A stretch of 64,000 nt of DNA from Martelella alba (GCF_006516955.1 NZ_VHLG01000005.1:1-64000), one strand, 5' to 3'. Shown: positions 43,581 through 52,976, counted from the first letter of the stretch. Translations and numbers: made by a program. Notes: generated from the sequence alone by a model not told the origin.

Positions 43581-44438
43581 ATGGCGTCCGGACCGATAAG
43601 CGCACAAACGAACACGGAAAAGACCAAGGTTTTGGCGCATGTTCGTCATGCGCGTATTCTTGAAGTGCTTGCGCAGGTCGGCGCGCTGTCTGTTTCCGAT
43701 GTGGCTTTGCAGCTCGGCGTTTCCGAGATGACCATCCGGCGCGATCTTGCCGAGCTTGAGAAAGAGGGCAAGCTTGCCCGCACCCATGGCGGCGCTGTTC
43801 GCTCTGACAATGCCGGCGAACCGGCTATTGCGCCGCAGCCTTTTCTCGGCGAGCCGGCTTTCCAGATGCGTACCGCCAAGAATGCGCTGGCCAAGCAGGC
43901 GATCGCCGCCGAGGCGGCGCGTCTTGCAAGCGCCCATCGCACAATTGCCCTTGATGTCGGCTCCACCGCGCTGACGCTGGCGCGCATGCTGACGGATCGC
44001 CAGCACGCCAAGATTTTCACCAGTTCGGTCCGCAATGCCTTCTTCCTCGGCGATGGCCTTGGCGAGGTCTATCTGCCCGGAGGGCGGATGCGTGGCGATG
44101 AAATGTCGATCACCGGGCCGGCTGCCGTCGCGGAATTTTCCGAACTCTGGTTTGATATCGCTTTTATCGGCATTTCCGGTCTTACCGCCGATGGCATCTA
44201 TGACTATTCCTTCGACGATGCCGAGATGAAGCGCGTCTATCTCGCCCGCTCCACCCGCAAGGTTGTGCTGTGCGATGCCTCGAAATTCAACTGCATGTCG
44301 CTTGTTCATGTGTCGGAGCTTGCAAGTTTCGATACGCTGATCACAGATCTTCGCCCCTCAGGCGCGCTGTCACAAGCGCTCGACAAGGCCGGCATTGAGG
44401 TCATTGTCGCCAATGCGGGCAAGCGAGCAGCCTCGTGA
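43581..44438 (+). CDS. DeoR-family transcriptional repressor
   Basis: The 285-aa protein has the DeoR winged helix (VALQLGVSEMTIRRDLAEL near residue 40, then KLARTHGGAV) and a C-terminal sugar-phosphate isomerase-like sensor domain (DVGSTALTLARML, FIGISGLTADGIYDY). It should sense a phosphorylated product of the neighbouring kinase and control both the SDR-ATPase unit and its own operon. Confidence 0.92.
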   Translation: MASGPISAQTNTEKTKVLAHVRHARILEVLAQVGALSVSDVALQLGVSEMTIRRDLAELEKEGKLARTHGGAVRSDNAGEPAIAPQPFLGEPAFQMRTAKNALAKQAIAAEAARLASAHRTIALDVGSTALTLARMLTDRQHAKIFTSSVRNAFFLGDGLGEVYLPGGRMRGDEMSITGPAAVAEFSELWFDIAFIGISGLTADGIYDYSFDDAEMKRVYLARSTRKVVLCDASKFNCMSLVHVSELASFDTLITDLRPSGALSQALDKAGIEVIVANAGKRAAS

Positions 44439-44479
44439 TGATCCAGCCCATTTCCCATGTTTCATGATGGAGTTTTTCA

Positions 44480-45280
44480 ATGATTTTCGATTTCTTCGGC
44501 GAGAAGAAAAAAGCGGTGATCGCCATGGCCCATATCGGTGCGCTGCCCGGTTCGCCGCAATATGATGCCGATGGTGGCCTCGACAAGCTGATTGAGGGTG
44601 TCGCCAGTGACATTGAAAAGCTGCAGGCGGGTGGTGTCGATGCGATCATGTTCGGCAATGAAAACGACCGCCCCTATGTGCTAAAGGCCGCGCCCGAGGG
44701 CATTGCCGCCATGGCGGCTCTGGTGCAGGCGATCAAGCCGATGCTCACCGTGCCCTTCGGCGTCAATTATCTCTGGGACCCGTCGGCAAGCGTCGCTATT
44801 GCTGCTGCCACGGGCGCAAGCTTTGTGCGTGAAATTTTCACCGGCGTCTTCGCCTCCGATATGGGGGTATGGGCGCCGGATTGTGCGACACCAGCAAGGT
44901 TGCGCGCCAATCTTGGCGTCAAGGACCTGAAGCTGCTCTTCAACATCAATGCCGAATTTGCCTTTTCGCTTGATCAGCGCCCGATCGAACTTCGTGCTAA
45001 AAGTGCGGTTTTCTCCTCCATGGCCGATGCCATTCTCGTTTCCGGCCCGATTACCGGCCAGCCGGTTGATCAATCGGGTCTGCGCAAGGTCTGCGAGACG
45101 GTCAGCGACGTTCCGGTTTTCGCCAATACCGGTGTCAACAAGGACAATGTGAACGATATCCTCTCCATGGCCTCGGGCTGCATCATCGGCACGCATTTCA
45201 AGGTTGATGGCGATACCTGGAACCCTGTCGACGGCGAGCGCGTCAAGCGCTTCATGGATATCGTCGCCACCTTGCGTTAA
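44480..45280 (+). CDS. BtpA/SgcQ-family protein
   Basis: The 266-aa protein matches the BtpA family (TIM-barrel), with VIAMAHIGALPGSPQYD at the start, GVDAIMFGNENDRPY and a final phosphate-loop-like GCIIGTHFKVDG. BtpA was first linked to photosystem I in cyanobacteria, but SgcQ-type members in sugar clusters look like catabolic enzymes. In this operon, between DeoR and an FGGY kinase, an aldolase or lyase role on the phosphorylated sugar is plausible but unproven. Confidence 0.87.
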   Translation: MIFDFFGEKKKAVIAMAHIGALPGSPQYDADGGLDKLIEGVASDIEKLQAGGVDAIMFGNENDRPYVLKAAPEGIAAMAALVQAIKPMLTVPFGVNYLWDPSASVAIAAATGASFVREIFTGVFASDMGVWAPDCATPARLRANLGVKDLKLLFNINAEFAFSLDQRPIELRAKSAVFSSMADAILVSGPITGQPVDQSGLRKVCETVSDVPVFANTGVNKDNVNDILSMASGCIIGTHFKVDGDTWNPVDGERVKRFMDIVATLR

Positions 45281-45304
45281 TCCTCATCCGGGCAGGAGCT
45301 GGCC

Positions 45305-46792
45305 ATGGCCTATGTGATCGGTCTCGATATCGGCACCACCTCGACCATCGGCATTCTGATCGAGCTGCCGGCACGTGTTGTCGGCATCGTCTCCCGCCCG
45401 GTGACGCTGAAATCGCCGCATCACGGCTGGGCCGAGGAAGATCCTGCCGAATGGTGGGAAAATGTTCAGGCGATCTGCCACGAACTCATGGCTCTTGAGG
45501 CAACGGATCCGGCCGCGATTGGCGCCGTTGGCGTCACCGGCATGCTACCCGCCGTCGTGCTGCTGGATGAGGCCGGACGGGTTCTGCGCCCCTCCATCCA
45601 GCAAAGCGATGGCCGCTCGGGCCGTGAGGTGGCGGAGCTGCGTGCAGAGCGCGATGAGGCAGCCTTCATCGCCCATGCCGGCAATGGCATCAATCAGCAG
45701 CTTGTGACGGCCAAATTACGCTGGATCGAGCGCAACGAGCCGGATGTGTTTTCGAAAATTGCCACTGTTTTCGGATCCTATGACTATATCAACTGGTGCC
45801 TGACGGGCGAGAAGACGGTTGAACAGAACTGGGCGCTTGAGGCTGGTTTCGTCGATGTTGCTGCGGGTGTTCTCGATGACGATCTGATTTCATGGGCGCA
45901 TGTCGCGCCGGCGGTCGTGCCGCGCAAGGTCGCCTCGCATGAGATCATCGGCAGGGTCACGGCACAGGCCGCCGAAAAGACCGGGCTTGCGCCAGGAACG
46001 CCGGTCGTTGGCGGTGCGGCCGATATGGTGGCGTCTGCCTTTGGCGCGGGTGTCAATCGGGCCGGAGACGTGCTTTTGAAATTCGGCGGCGCCGTGGACA
46101 TTCTGACGGCAACCGATCTTGCGCAGCCCGATCCGCGCCTGTTTCTCGATTATCACCTGATCCCCGGCCTGTTCATGCCCAATGGCTGCATGTCGACGGG
46201 CGGTTCGGCGCTGAACTGGTTTATCGCCACCTTTGCCGGCAGGGAAGAGATGCTGGCCCAGGAAGAGGGGATTACTGTCTATCGCTATCTCGACCGCCTG
46301 GCAGAGAAAAAGCCGGCAGGTGCGGAGGGTGTGACGATCCTGCCTTATCTTCTCGGCGAGAAAACACCGATCCACGATGCGAATGCGCGCGGTGTGATTT
46401 CCGGCCTGACACTTTCCCACGATATTGGCCATCTCTGGCGGGCGCTGCTGGAATCCTATGCCTATGCGCTCAGGCATCATATCGACGTGCTGAATGATAT
46501 GGGCCATCAGACCACGCGTTATCTGGTGTCCGATGGCGGCGCGCAGAGCCGGATCTGGATGCAGATTGTTGCCGATGTGCTGGGCGCGCCGGTGCAATGC
46601 CTCACGGGGCATCCCGGCTCCTGTCTTGGTGTTGCCTGGACGGCGGCCATGGGGGCAGGGCTTGCCGATGACTGGTCCGGCGTTACAGCCTTTGTCGGTA
46701 CCGGCGATCTGATCGCACCCAATGCTGAAAATCGCGCGGTTTATGATCAAGGCTATGCAACCTACCGCGCGCTATACCGACCGTCAGCTTGA
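45305..46792 (+). CDS. FGGY-family carbohydrate kinase, xylulokinase-like
   Basis: The 495-aa kinase has the N-terminal GLDIGTTSTIGILIE phosphate loop, a central GGAADMVASAFG and the C-terminal VSDGGAQSRIWMQIVADVLG adenosine motif. The family phosphorylates pentoses, polyols or tetritols. It follows the BtpA gene by 24 bases and ends the operon; a bidirectional hairpin at 46818 follows. Confidence 0.92.
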   Translation: MAYVIGLDIGTTSTIGILIELPARVVGIVSRPVTLKSPHHGWAEEDPAEWWENVQAICHELMALEATDPAAIGAVGVTGMLPAVVLLDEAGRVLRPSIQQSDGRSGREVAELRAERDEAAFIAHAGNGINQQLVTAKLRWIERNEPDVFSKIATVFGSYDYINWCLTGEKTVEQNWALEAGFVDVAAGVLDDDLISWAHVAPAVVPRKVASHEIIGRVTAQAAEKTGLAPGTPVVGGAADMVASAFGAGVNRAGDVLLKFGGAVDILTATDLAQPDPRLFLDYHLIPGLFMPNGCMSTGGSALNWFIATFAGREEMLAQEEGITVYRYLDRLAEKKPAGAEGVTILPYLLGEKTPIHDANARGVISGLTLSHDIGHLWRALLESYAYALRHHIDVLNDMGHQTTRYLVSDGGAQSRIWMQIVADVLGAPVQCLTGHPGSCLGVAWTAAMGAGLADDWSGVTAFVGTGDLIAPNAENRAVYDQGYATYRALYRPSA

Positions 46793-46817
46793 AGCAAAGC
46801 CGGTCCGGCAAGAGAAA

Positions 46818-47070
46818 AGCCCGGCCATTGGCCGGGCTCAGACTTTTGACAAAGCCATTCATATTGCATGTTTAAGGTGGAGCAGCCCCTCCCTCCGTCG
46901 TCATCCCCGTGCTTGTCACGGGGATCCAGATTCATCAGGCATTGAATAGACGAGTCCTTTCGCCGCGCGGACGCGCGTCGGCTGGATGCCTGTGGACCAA
47001 GCACAGGCATGACGTCAGAAAAACGGGGCGAGGTTTGTCAGCAGCCAAAAGCCCGGCCATTGGCCGGGCT
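46818..47070. repeat. RIME-like mosaic palindromic element, copy 3 (inverted)
   Basis: The palindromes occur in the reverse order of copies 1 and 2: ATCCCCGTG / CACGGGGAT (46903-46925), a CGCG-rich stem, and ATGCCTGTG / CACAGGCAT (46986-47010). Outer arms CAGACTTTTGACAAA (46839) and TTTGTCAGCAGCC (47034) flank it. Identical hairpins AGCCCGGCC-ATT-GGCCGGGCT lie at both ends (46818-46838, 47050-47070). On the minus strand both hairpins are followed by short T-runs. Between convergent kinase and superoxide dismutase genes; this fills the 304-base gap. Confidence 0.87.
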
Positions 47071-47096
47071 TGATGCATTCGCTATGAAACGCGAAA

Positions 47097-47699
47097 TTAC
47101 TTGGTTGCAGCTTCGTAAAGCTCCAGCACGTAGTCCCAGTTGACCAGGCTGTCGATGAAGGCTTCCAGATATTTCGGGCGGGCATTGCGGTAGTCGATGT
47201 AGTAGGAGTGTTCCCATACGTCGACGCCGAGGATCGGCTTGGCGCCGTGGACGACCGGGTTTTCACCGTTCGGGGTCTTCATGATTTCGACCTTGCCGTC
47301 CTTGACAGCGAGCCAGGCCCAGCCGGAGCCGAACTGGCCAACGCCAGCAGCGATGAAATCAGCCTTGAATTTGTCATAACCACCGAGATCGGAGGCGATG
47401 GCGCTTTCCAGTGCGCCGGGCAGCTTGGTGCCGCCACCATCCTTCTTCATCCACTTCCAGAAATGCATGTGGTTGAAGTGCTGGCCAGCATTGTTGAACA
47501 GTGCCTGGTTGGTGCCATAGGCCTTGACCATGATTTCTTCGACCGAAAGGTCGGCAAGGCCGGCGTCGGCAGCAAGCTTGTTGCCGGCGGTCACATAGGC
47601 ATTGTGATGCTTGTCGTGGTGGAATTCCAGCGTCTCTGCCGACATGAAGGGGGCAAGGGCGTCGTAGGCGTAGGGCAGTTCAGGAAGTTCAAAAGCCAT
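47097..47699 (-). CDS. sodB: Superoxide dismutase, Fe type
   Basis: The 200-aa enzyme has metal ligands His27 (FHHDKHHNAYV), His77 (NHMHFW), and Asp and His in DVWEHSYY. Gln73 in NNAGQHFNH matches iron-type active sites. It converts superoxide to oxygen and peroxide in the cytosol. ATG 47699 has AGGAG 8 bases upstream. The hairpin at 47050 serves as its terminator. Confidence 0.93.
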   Translation of the reverse strand: MAFELPELPYAYDALAPFMSAETLEFHHDKHHNAYVTAGNKLAADAGLADLSVEEIMVKAYGTNQALFNNAGQHFNHMHFWKWMKKDGGGTKLPGALESAIASDLGGYDKFKADFIAAGVGQFGSGWAWLAVKDGKVEIMKTPNGENPVVHGAKPILGVDVWEHSYYIDYRNARPKYLEAFIDSLVNWDYVLELYEAATK

Positions 47700-47846
47700 G
47701 TTCAATACTCCTTTTGGCAGCCTAATTGGTGTGATTTGGCGCTTGCACCTTACATAGGAGCCACGGGCTGCGACGGCAACCTGAAAATCATCAAAAATGC
47801 GGCTGCCGGTCGAGGGATTGCTGTCTTTTCGACCGGCAGGAGGGGG

Positions 47847-49055
47847 TCAATGATGATGAGCTGTCGTTGTCGTTCCCGGCCTTGGGAAGCCGGTTACGGC
47901 AACCAGTGCGGATAGCAGGGCGAAGGCTGCCATGATTGCAAGCAGAGGCACGGCAGTGCCATTGTCAAACGCACTGACAAGGCCGCTGCCAAGAGCGCCG
48001 AGCCCAAAGCCGAGGGCGCCGATCAGGGCTGCCGCGACACCGGCAATCTGGCCGTGCGCTTCCATGGCGAGCATGTTGCAATTGGTCAGGATTGCTCCCA
48101 TTGCCGTCATGGCAATGAAGAACAGAACCAGCATCATCCACAGATCCGCACCGATGGTAAGCTCGATGACCAGCAATGCCGCCAGTGCCAGGGCATAGAG
48201 ACAGGCGGCGGTTTTCGCGATCCGGTGCGCACCGAAGCGGCCGATCAGCCGGGCGCCGCCCTGGGCACCGATGGCCATGCCAATCGCGTTCATGCCGAAG
48301 GCAAGTGAAAACATCTGCGGTGAAAGGCCCTTCAGGTCGATAAAGACGGCTGATGAGCCACCGATATAGGCAAAAAAGCCACCCTGAGCGAGCGCCAGCG
48401 TTCCGGCGAAGGGGATGAAGCTTCGGCTTTTCATAAGGCCGAAATAATAGATGATTGCATGGCTCGGATGCGAACTCAGCCGCAACTGCTCCATGCGCGT
48501 TTCCGGCACGAAAAGGCGGATATAGGCAAAACTGGCCAGGCCAAAGATCGCGAAAAAGGCGAACATCGCCCGCCAGCTGGCAACAAGCAGAATGAGACTG
48601 CCGATCATCGGCGCGATGATTGGCGCCAGACCGGTGATCATCATGATGATGGCAAGAAGCTTGGCTGCTGTTTCCCCGGTGTAGAGATCGCGCACCATCG
48701 CCGTTGCCGTCACCATTCCGACGGAACCGCCAAGGCCCTGGATGAAACGCCATACCAGCATGCTCGTGATCGATTGTGCCGTCATCGTGCCGAGTGAGCC
48801 GACGATGAAAAGGGCCAGAGCGAAATAAACCACCGGCTTGCGGCCGATGCGGTCCGAGATCGGGCCGTAAAACAACTGGCCGACGGTGAAGCCGATAAAG
48901 AAAGTCATGACCGATGAGGAAACCATTCCGGCATCGGTTGTAAGGTCGCGGGCAATGAGAGGAAGGGCGGGCAGGTACATGTCGGTTGCCAGCGGGGCCA
49001 GCGCCGTAATCGCGGCGAGCCCGACCGCCATGGTCAGCGTGTTGATCTGTTTCAT
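47847..49055 (-). CDS. MFS drug-resistance transporter, Bcr/CflA-like
   Basis: The 402-aa protein has 12 predicted membrane helices, the TDMYLPALP motif of the Bcr/CflA group in helix 1, and motif A GPISDRIGRKPV between helices 2 and 3. It should export drugs or small metabolites by proton antiport. ATG 49055 is chosen since the upstream frame has no family similarity. The last residues are His-rich (TTTTAHHH). Confidence 0.9.
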   Translation of the reverse strand: MKQINTLTMAVGLAAITALAPLATDMYLPALPLIARDLTTDAGMVSSSVMTFFIGFTVGQLFYGPISDRIGRKPVVYFALALFIVGSLGTMTAQSITSMLVWRFIQGLGGSVGMVTATAMVRDLYTGETAAKLLAIIMMITGLAPIIAPMIGSLILLVASWRAMFAFFAIFGLASFAYIRLFVPETRMEQLRLSSHPSHAIIYYFGLMKSRSFIPFAGTLALAQGGFFAYIGGSSAVFIDLKGLSPQMFSLAFGMNAIGMAIGAQGGARLIGRFGAHRIAKTAACLYALALAALLVIELTIGADLWMMLVLFFIAMTAMGAILTNCNMLAMEAHGQIAGVAAALIGALGFGLGALGSGLVSAFDNGTAVPLLAIMAAFALLSALVAVTGFPRPGTTTTAHHH

Positions 49056-49148
49056 GAAAGGGTCTTTTGATGAACTAAAGGACCAGTCATCCGCAAGAAA
49101 GACCAAATTGGTGACACAGAACTTGCAGGCTGGCGGGTTCAGTGACAG

Positions 49149-49177
49149 GTTAAACGTGAACAAATGAAGAAAGTCAA
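49149..49177 (-). promoter_or_regulatory. Probable promoter of the MFS transporter gene
   Basis: TTGACT (49172-49177) and TTTAAC (49149-49154) on the minus strand with a 17-base spacer, about 95 bases before the start codon. It lies in the 340-base gap 49056-49395, where the only other notable item is an isolated DnaA-box match. Confidence 0.55.
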
Positions 49178-49226
49178 GTTTAGCACCAGCGGTTTTTCCG
49201 CAGCCTTTCCTCTGCTCTTCCACCTG

Positions 49227-49235
49227 TTATCCACA
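49227..49235 (+). other. Isolated DnaA-box match
   Basis: TTATCCACA, a perfect match to the DnaA box consensus, inside the inverted repeat CCTGT-N5-ACAGG (49223-49237). No cluster of further boxes, so not an origin. Confidence 0.4.
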
Positions 49236-49395
49236 GGATATCGACAGGATTTTCCACTGGTGTGATTTTCGCTCTCAGTGAACCGGATCGGCGCTCAGTT
49301 CAATTGCTTTTGCCGCATCTGCTTGGTGATCCCCGTTTCGCTCCGGTCTCGGCAAGCGCTTGAGCATCGGGCGGTTGATCGGTATCGCCGCTACT

Positions 49396-50400
49396 CTAGT
49401 TTTGCTGTCTTCCGGGCTGACGTGCGTGGCGTGGCGGCGCATCATGGAATTGCTGCCAGACCCGGCGAAAATGGCGGGTCGAGGAAAAGCCGGCCCGCTC
49501 GGCGATCTGCTCGATTGCGAGATTGGAGCCCGTCACGAATTCGCGGGCCAGAGCGATGCGCATGCGATTGACATAGTCGGTTACGCCCATGCCGACATGG
49601 GCGTTGAAGAGCCGCGAGAGATTTCGCTGGCTTGTCCCAGCCATTGCCGAAATATGCGCCACCGACCAATCGGCGGCCGGGTCGGCGGCGATGGCATCCT
49701 GCACCCGGTGGATGACCGGGTGAATATGGTTGCGCCCTTCAAGGAACGGAGAGATCTGCGGATCCGAGCCGCTGCGACGCAGATAGACGACGAGATAGCG
49801 GGCCACTTCCAATGCTGTGCGATGCCCGGCCTCGCGGGCCAAGATTGCCAGCATGAGATCGACGCCAGCGGTGATGCCAGCGCTGGAAAAGCGTTCGCCG
49901 TCTTCCACATAAATGCGGTTTTCGAGCACGCGGGCGGTGGGCGCTTCCCGGGCGAGTGCTTCAATCGTTGCGTGATGTGTGGTGCAGCTATAGCCTTCCA
50001 GCAGGCCTGCCCGCGCGGCAAGTGTCGCCCCCGAGCAGATTGAAACGAGGCGGATGCCCGGCCGGATTGCCCGTGCCAGCCAGTCAATGATTGCCCGTTC
50101 TTCAGCATCGTCGCGGCCTGCGTCATGCTGCGGGCCGAAAAGCGGCTCATCGGCTGAGCCGGGAATGACCACCATGGCACCATCGGGAAGCACCGCAGGC
50201 AGGGGTGAAATGCCCGCAAGTGTCAGCCCGATGGAGGTGCCGGTTTCCACTGAAGGGCCGATATAGCGAACATCAAAGGCGACATCTTTCTGCACCAGAT
50301 TGGCTTTCCGCAGAACTTCGATCGGGCCTGCTATATCGAGCAGCAACACGCGCGGCTGCACCAGAACAAAAACCGGGATATGCCGCGCCATGTCACGCAT
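49396..50400 (-). CDS. GlxA-family regulator (DJ-1/PfpI domain plus AraC HTH)
   Basis: The 334-aa protein has an N-terminal DJ-1/PfpI-like domain (LLLDIAGPIEVLRKA, and the Cys elbow in VSICSGATLAARAG) and a C-terminal AraC-type double helix-turn-helix (DWSVAHISAMAGTSQRNLSRLF, abbreviated region, then IEQIAERAGFSSTRHFRRVW). Related GlxA proteins regulate arginine, carnitine and other amine catabolism. ATG 50400 follows the stop of the hydrolase gene by one base; a start at 50424 is possible. Confidence 0.9.
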   Translation of the reverse strand: MRDMARHIPVFVLVQPRVLLLDIAGPIEVLRKANLVQKDVAFDVRYIGPSVETGTSIGLTLAGISPLPAVLPDGAMVVIPGSADEPLFGPQHDAGRDDAEERAIIDWLARAIRPGIRLVSICSGATLAARAGLLEGYSCTTHHATIEALAREAPTARVLENRIYVEDGERFSSAGITAGVDLMLAILAREAGHRTALEVARYLVVYLRRSGSDPQISPFLEGRNHIHPVIHRVQDAIAADPAADWSVAHISAMAGTSQRNLSRLFNAHVGMGVTDYVNRMRIALAREFVTGSNLAIEQIAERAGFSSTRHFRRVWQQFHDAPPRHARQPGRQQN

Positions 50401-50401
50401 C

Positions 50402-50965
50402 TCAGGCCGCCTTTCTCTCTGCAAATTCTGCCAGAATGCTGTCCACCGTCATGATCCGGGCAAAGCGGCCGGCGAGTACCAGTTCCGTGCGGGCGCGAAT
50501 CTCGTCCGCACTCCACAGCTTGTCTGCCGCATCGCGCATTGGAAAGCTGTGGGTCGCTTCGGCAACAAAATCCACCAGAAAGCCAAGGTCTGAGGCATGG
50601 CGCGTGGTGGTTTCGCAGCATTGTTCGGTGCGAATGCCGGAGATAATGAGCCGGCGAATACCGTTCTGGATCAGGTAGGTTTCCAGCCCCGTGCCGATCA
50701 GGGCGCTGTGGCGGCGCTTGCGGAAGATGGCATCTGGCGCGATGGAGAGGGGCGCGAGCGTTTCGACAAAGCCGGATGCCGGGTCGAAGGGACCGCCATC
50801 TTCCTCATGGAAAATCTGGATCACCGGGATGCCTTCATGGGTCGCACCGTCGATCAGCTTTTGCTGACGCTCGAGGTAACAGGAGAGCCCTGTTTCGGTG
50901 AAATAGGGGCGGTGGCGAAAGGATTCCTGCACGTCGATGACGAGAAGGGCGGTGTCTGCGGACAT
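50402..50965 (-). CDS. Isochorismatase-family cysteine hydrolase
   Basis: The 187-aa protein is a compact member with Asp in LLVIDVQESF, Lys in IFRKRRHSAL and Cys in RTEQCCETTT. GGAG lies 7 bases before ATG 50965. It is unlike the 257-aa enzyme at 16308 and lacks its N-terminal extension. It forms an operon with the GlxA-type regulator, which probably controls it. Confidence 0.9.
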   Translation of the reverse strand: MSADTALLVIDVQESFRHRPYFTETGLSCYLERQQKLIDGATHEGIPVIQIFHEEDGGPFDPASGFVETLAPLSIAPDAIFRKRRHSALIGTGLETYLIQNGIRRLIISGIRTEQCCETTTRHASDLGFLVDFVAEATHSFPMRDAADKLWSADEIRARTELVLAGRFARIMTVDSILAEFAERKAA

Positions 50966-51107
50966 ATCTTGCTCCATGTCTGTATGAACATGAAGGCATT
51001 CTAGTTGCTTGCAGGCAATGAAAAAATCAGGCCAGGCGCCCAATAGAGGACATTTTACGCCAAAATGCCGCCACCCGGAGAGGGTGGCGGTGCTACTCTT
51101 GCCGCGC

Positions 51108-52976
51108 TCAGTTGAGCTTCGGTGTAACGGTGATCGTGCCGTCAGCATAAGCGGCATCAAGCGGCTTGCCATCGGTATCGGTGATGCTGTCGAACTGCCC
51201 CTTGATCACACCGGCCTTGAAAACCTCGGCCGGAAATTCTGTTGCTGCAACGACCAGCGTGCCGCCGTTGATTTCGGCTTCACCCGGCAGGACAAGCCCC
51301 TGCGGGCCAAGCGTCAGCGTGCCACCGGTGACCAGAAGATCGCCAGTCCCGAGCGATGTCGCACGTTCGGCAACCAGTGTTCCCGCGTTCAGCGTGGTGC
51401 CGCCTTCATAGCTGTTGTCTCCGGCAAGGGTGAGCTTGCCCGAGCCGTTCTTGGTCAGCATGCCGAGGCCGGAAATGGGGTGGACCCAGCGGTCCTCGGC
51501 GTTGAAGTCCCCCTTGCTGCCATCCATGTCTACGGTGACATCGCCCGGGAAAGAGCCATAGCCACCGGCAGCGGCCACGAGATCGATCCGGCCCCAGCCA
51601 TTGGACTTGTCGAGGACCGGATAGCCGCCACCAAGGCCGGTGGTATAAAGCACGACCCGGCGCTGAGCAGGTGTCAGATAGGGTTGGCGGGTTTCCAGCA
51701 GCACCTCAGCGCCTTTCGGCACGATCATGTCGGCTCCGGCCTGAGCTTCATCGCGCGGCAGGCCGTAGGTCATGCGCTGGCGGTAGAGCGCTGCGTTGGC
51801 TGCTGCATTGGCCCAGCGATCACCGGCGCTGGGCTGATGGGCGGCGGTCATCAGCGTTTCGCCGGGGGCAAGATTTTCCGCCATGACGCTTTGCATATTG
51901 TCGTAGGCGGCCGTCTTCAGCGCGGCAAGGCGTGGATCATTCAGATAGGCCGCGGCAACCGCCGTTGCCATGATCCGCCCGCCAATCACGTCGAGCGGTG
52001 AATGCATGCCGGCGCGAATGCGGTTTTCACCGAGTTCCGAAGCGCGGGTCAACAATTCTTCATAGCGCTCGGGAAAGGCATAGGCATAGGTGATGGCGGA
52101 GAGATAGCCGGCATTGGTATGTCCGGATGGAAAGCCGCCATCCTTGTTGCGGCCGCGGGTTTCGCGGGCATAGAGCAGCGCCGGAACAACGGCGGTGTGG
52201 CTGTCATAGGTCTCGAAATTCTTGTCGGCGATCGCTTCTGATCCGGTTTCGATGACAGCGCCATTGTCGGCCATACGCCAGGGGCGCGGTGAGGCGTAGA
52301 AATATTTCGACGGCGAGGTCGTGCCTTCCGGCCCGCGCATGGCCGCCATGAAGGCGACGAAATCGGATAGTTCAGACCCTTCTGCGCCGGCATTATTGCC
52401 CTCATCCTCTTCCTTGACCGTGATGACGGTGTCAGGGTCGAAATCGGCGAGCGTGTGTGAAATCGTCGACGTGGCGCCGGAGGCGGCGCGGTAGGCGTCG
52501 GCCATCGGACCGAAGCCGTCAATCACCGAATAGCCGTGATTTTCACGGTCGTCGAGATAGGCTTCCAGCGCCTGCTGCTTGGTGCGGGCGGGGCCGGTTA
52601 CATCCAGAACATAGGCCATATTGGCGGCCCAGACGGCGGGGTTGACGATTTTGACATGGCTGTAGTCCTTTGCACCGTCGCCATTAGCACCGCCCTGGCG
52701 CCAGGCATCGTCATCAAGGTTCCATATATCATCGAAGCCCGACAGGATCATGATGACCGGGTTCTGGCTGCGGTCATATTTGTTGATTTCTTCGCCAGCT
52801 GCATTCTTGCCTGTTTGTGCGATGTAATTGTCAACCACCGGCAGGGGATAGGCGACTTCGGGTTCTGCAACCGTGAAAGAGCCAGCCGGCTGCGGCTGGG
52901 CGAGCGCAGTGCCAGCGAGGAGAAGGGCCGAGGTGGTGATGAGAGCCGAGGTTAAGCGGCGGTTGACGGGCATCAT
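51108..52976 (-). CDS. Secreted PAP2-family acid phosphatase with autotransporter-type repeat
   Basis: The 622-aa protein has a Sec signal (cleavage near TALAQ), then a PAP2/class A acid phosphatase domain with KYFYASPRP, PSGH at about 291 and AGMHSPLDVIGG. The C-terminal 120 residues hold an autotransporter-associated beta-strand repeat (GSGKLTLAGDNSYEGGTTLN). No beta-barrel translocator follows, so it is not a complete autotransporter; release to the periplasm or medium is likely. The catalytic Arg and His pattern is intact. It is divergent from hisZ. Confidence 0.85.
   Translation of the reverse strand: MMPVNRRLTSALITTSALLLAGTALAQPQPAGSFTVAEPEVAYPLPVVDNYIAQTGKNAAGEEINKYDRSQNPVIMILSGFDDIWNLDDDAWRQGGANGDGAKDYSHVKIVNPAVWAANMAYVLDVTGPARTKQQALEAYLDDRENHGYSVIDGFGPMADAYRAASGATSTISHTLADFDPDTVITVKEEDEGNNAGAEGSELSDFVAFMAAMRGPEGTTSPSKYFYASPRPWRMADNGAVIETGSEAIADKNFETYDSHTAVVPALLYARETRGRNKDGGFPSGHTNAGYLSAITYAYAFPERYEELLTRASELGENRIRAGMHSPLDVIGGRIMATAVAAAYLNDPRLAALKTAAYDNMQSVMAENLAPGETLMTAAHQPSAGDRWANAAANAALYRQRMTYGLPRDEAQAGADMIVPKGAEVLLETRQPYLTPAQRRVVLYTTGLGGGYPVLDKSNGWGRIDLVAAAGGYGSFPGDVTVDMDGSKGDFNAEDRWVHPISGLGMLTKNGSGKLTLAGDNSYEGGTTLNAGTLVAERATSLGTGDLLVTGGTLTLGPQGLVLPGEAEINGGTLVVAATEFPAEVFKAGVIKGQFDSITDTDGKPLDAAYADGTITVTPKLN

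Noticed and set aside
49227-49235. DnaA box as part of a replication origin
   Set aside because: Only one perfect box, no AT-rich unwinding region and no dnaA or repABC genes nearby.
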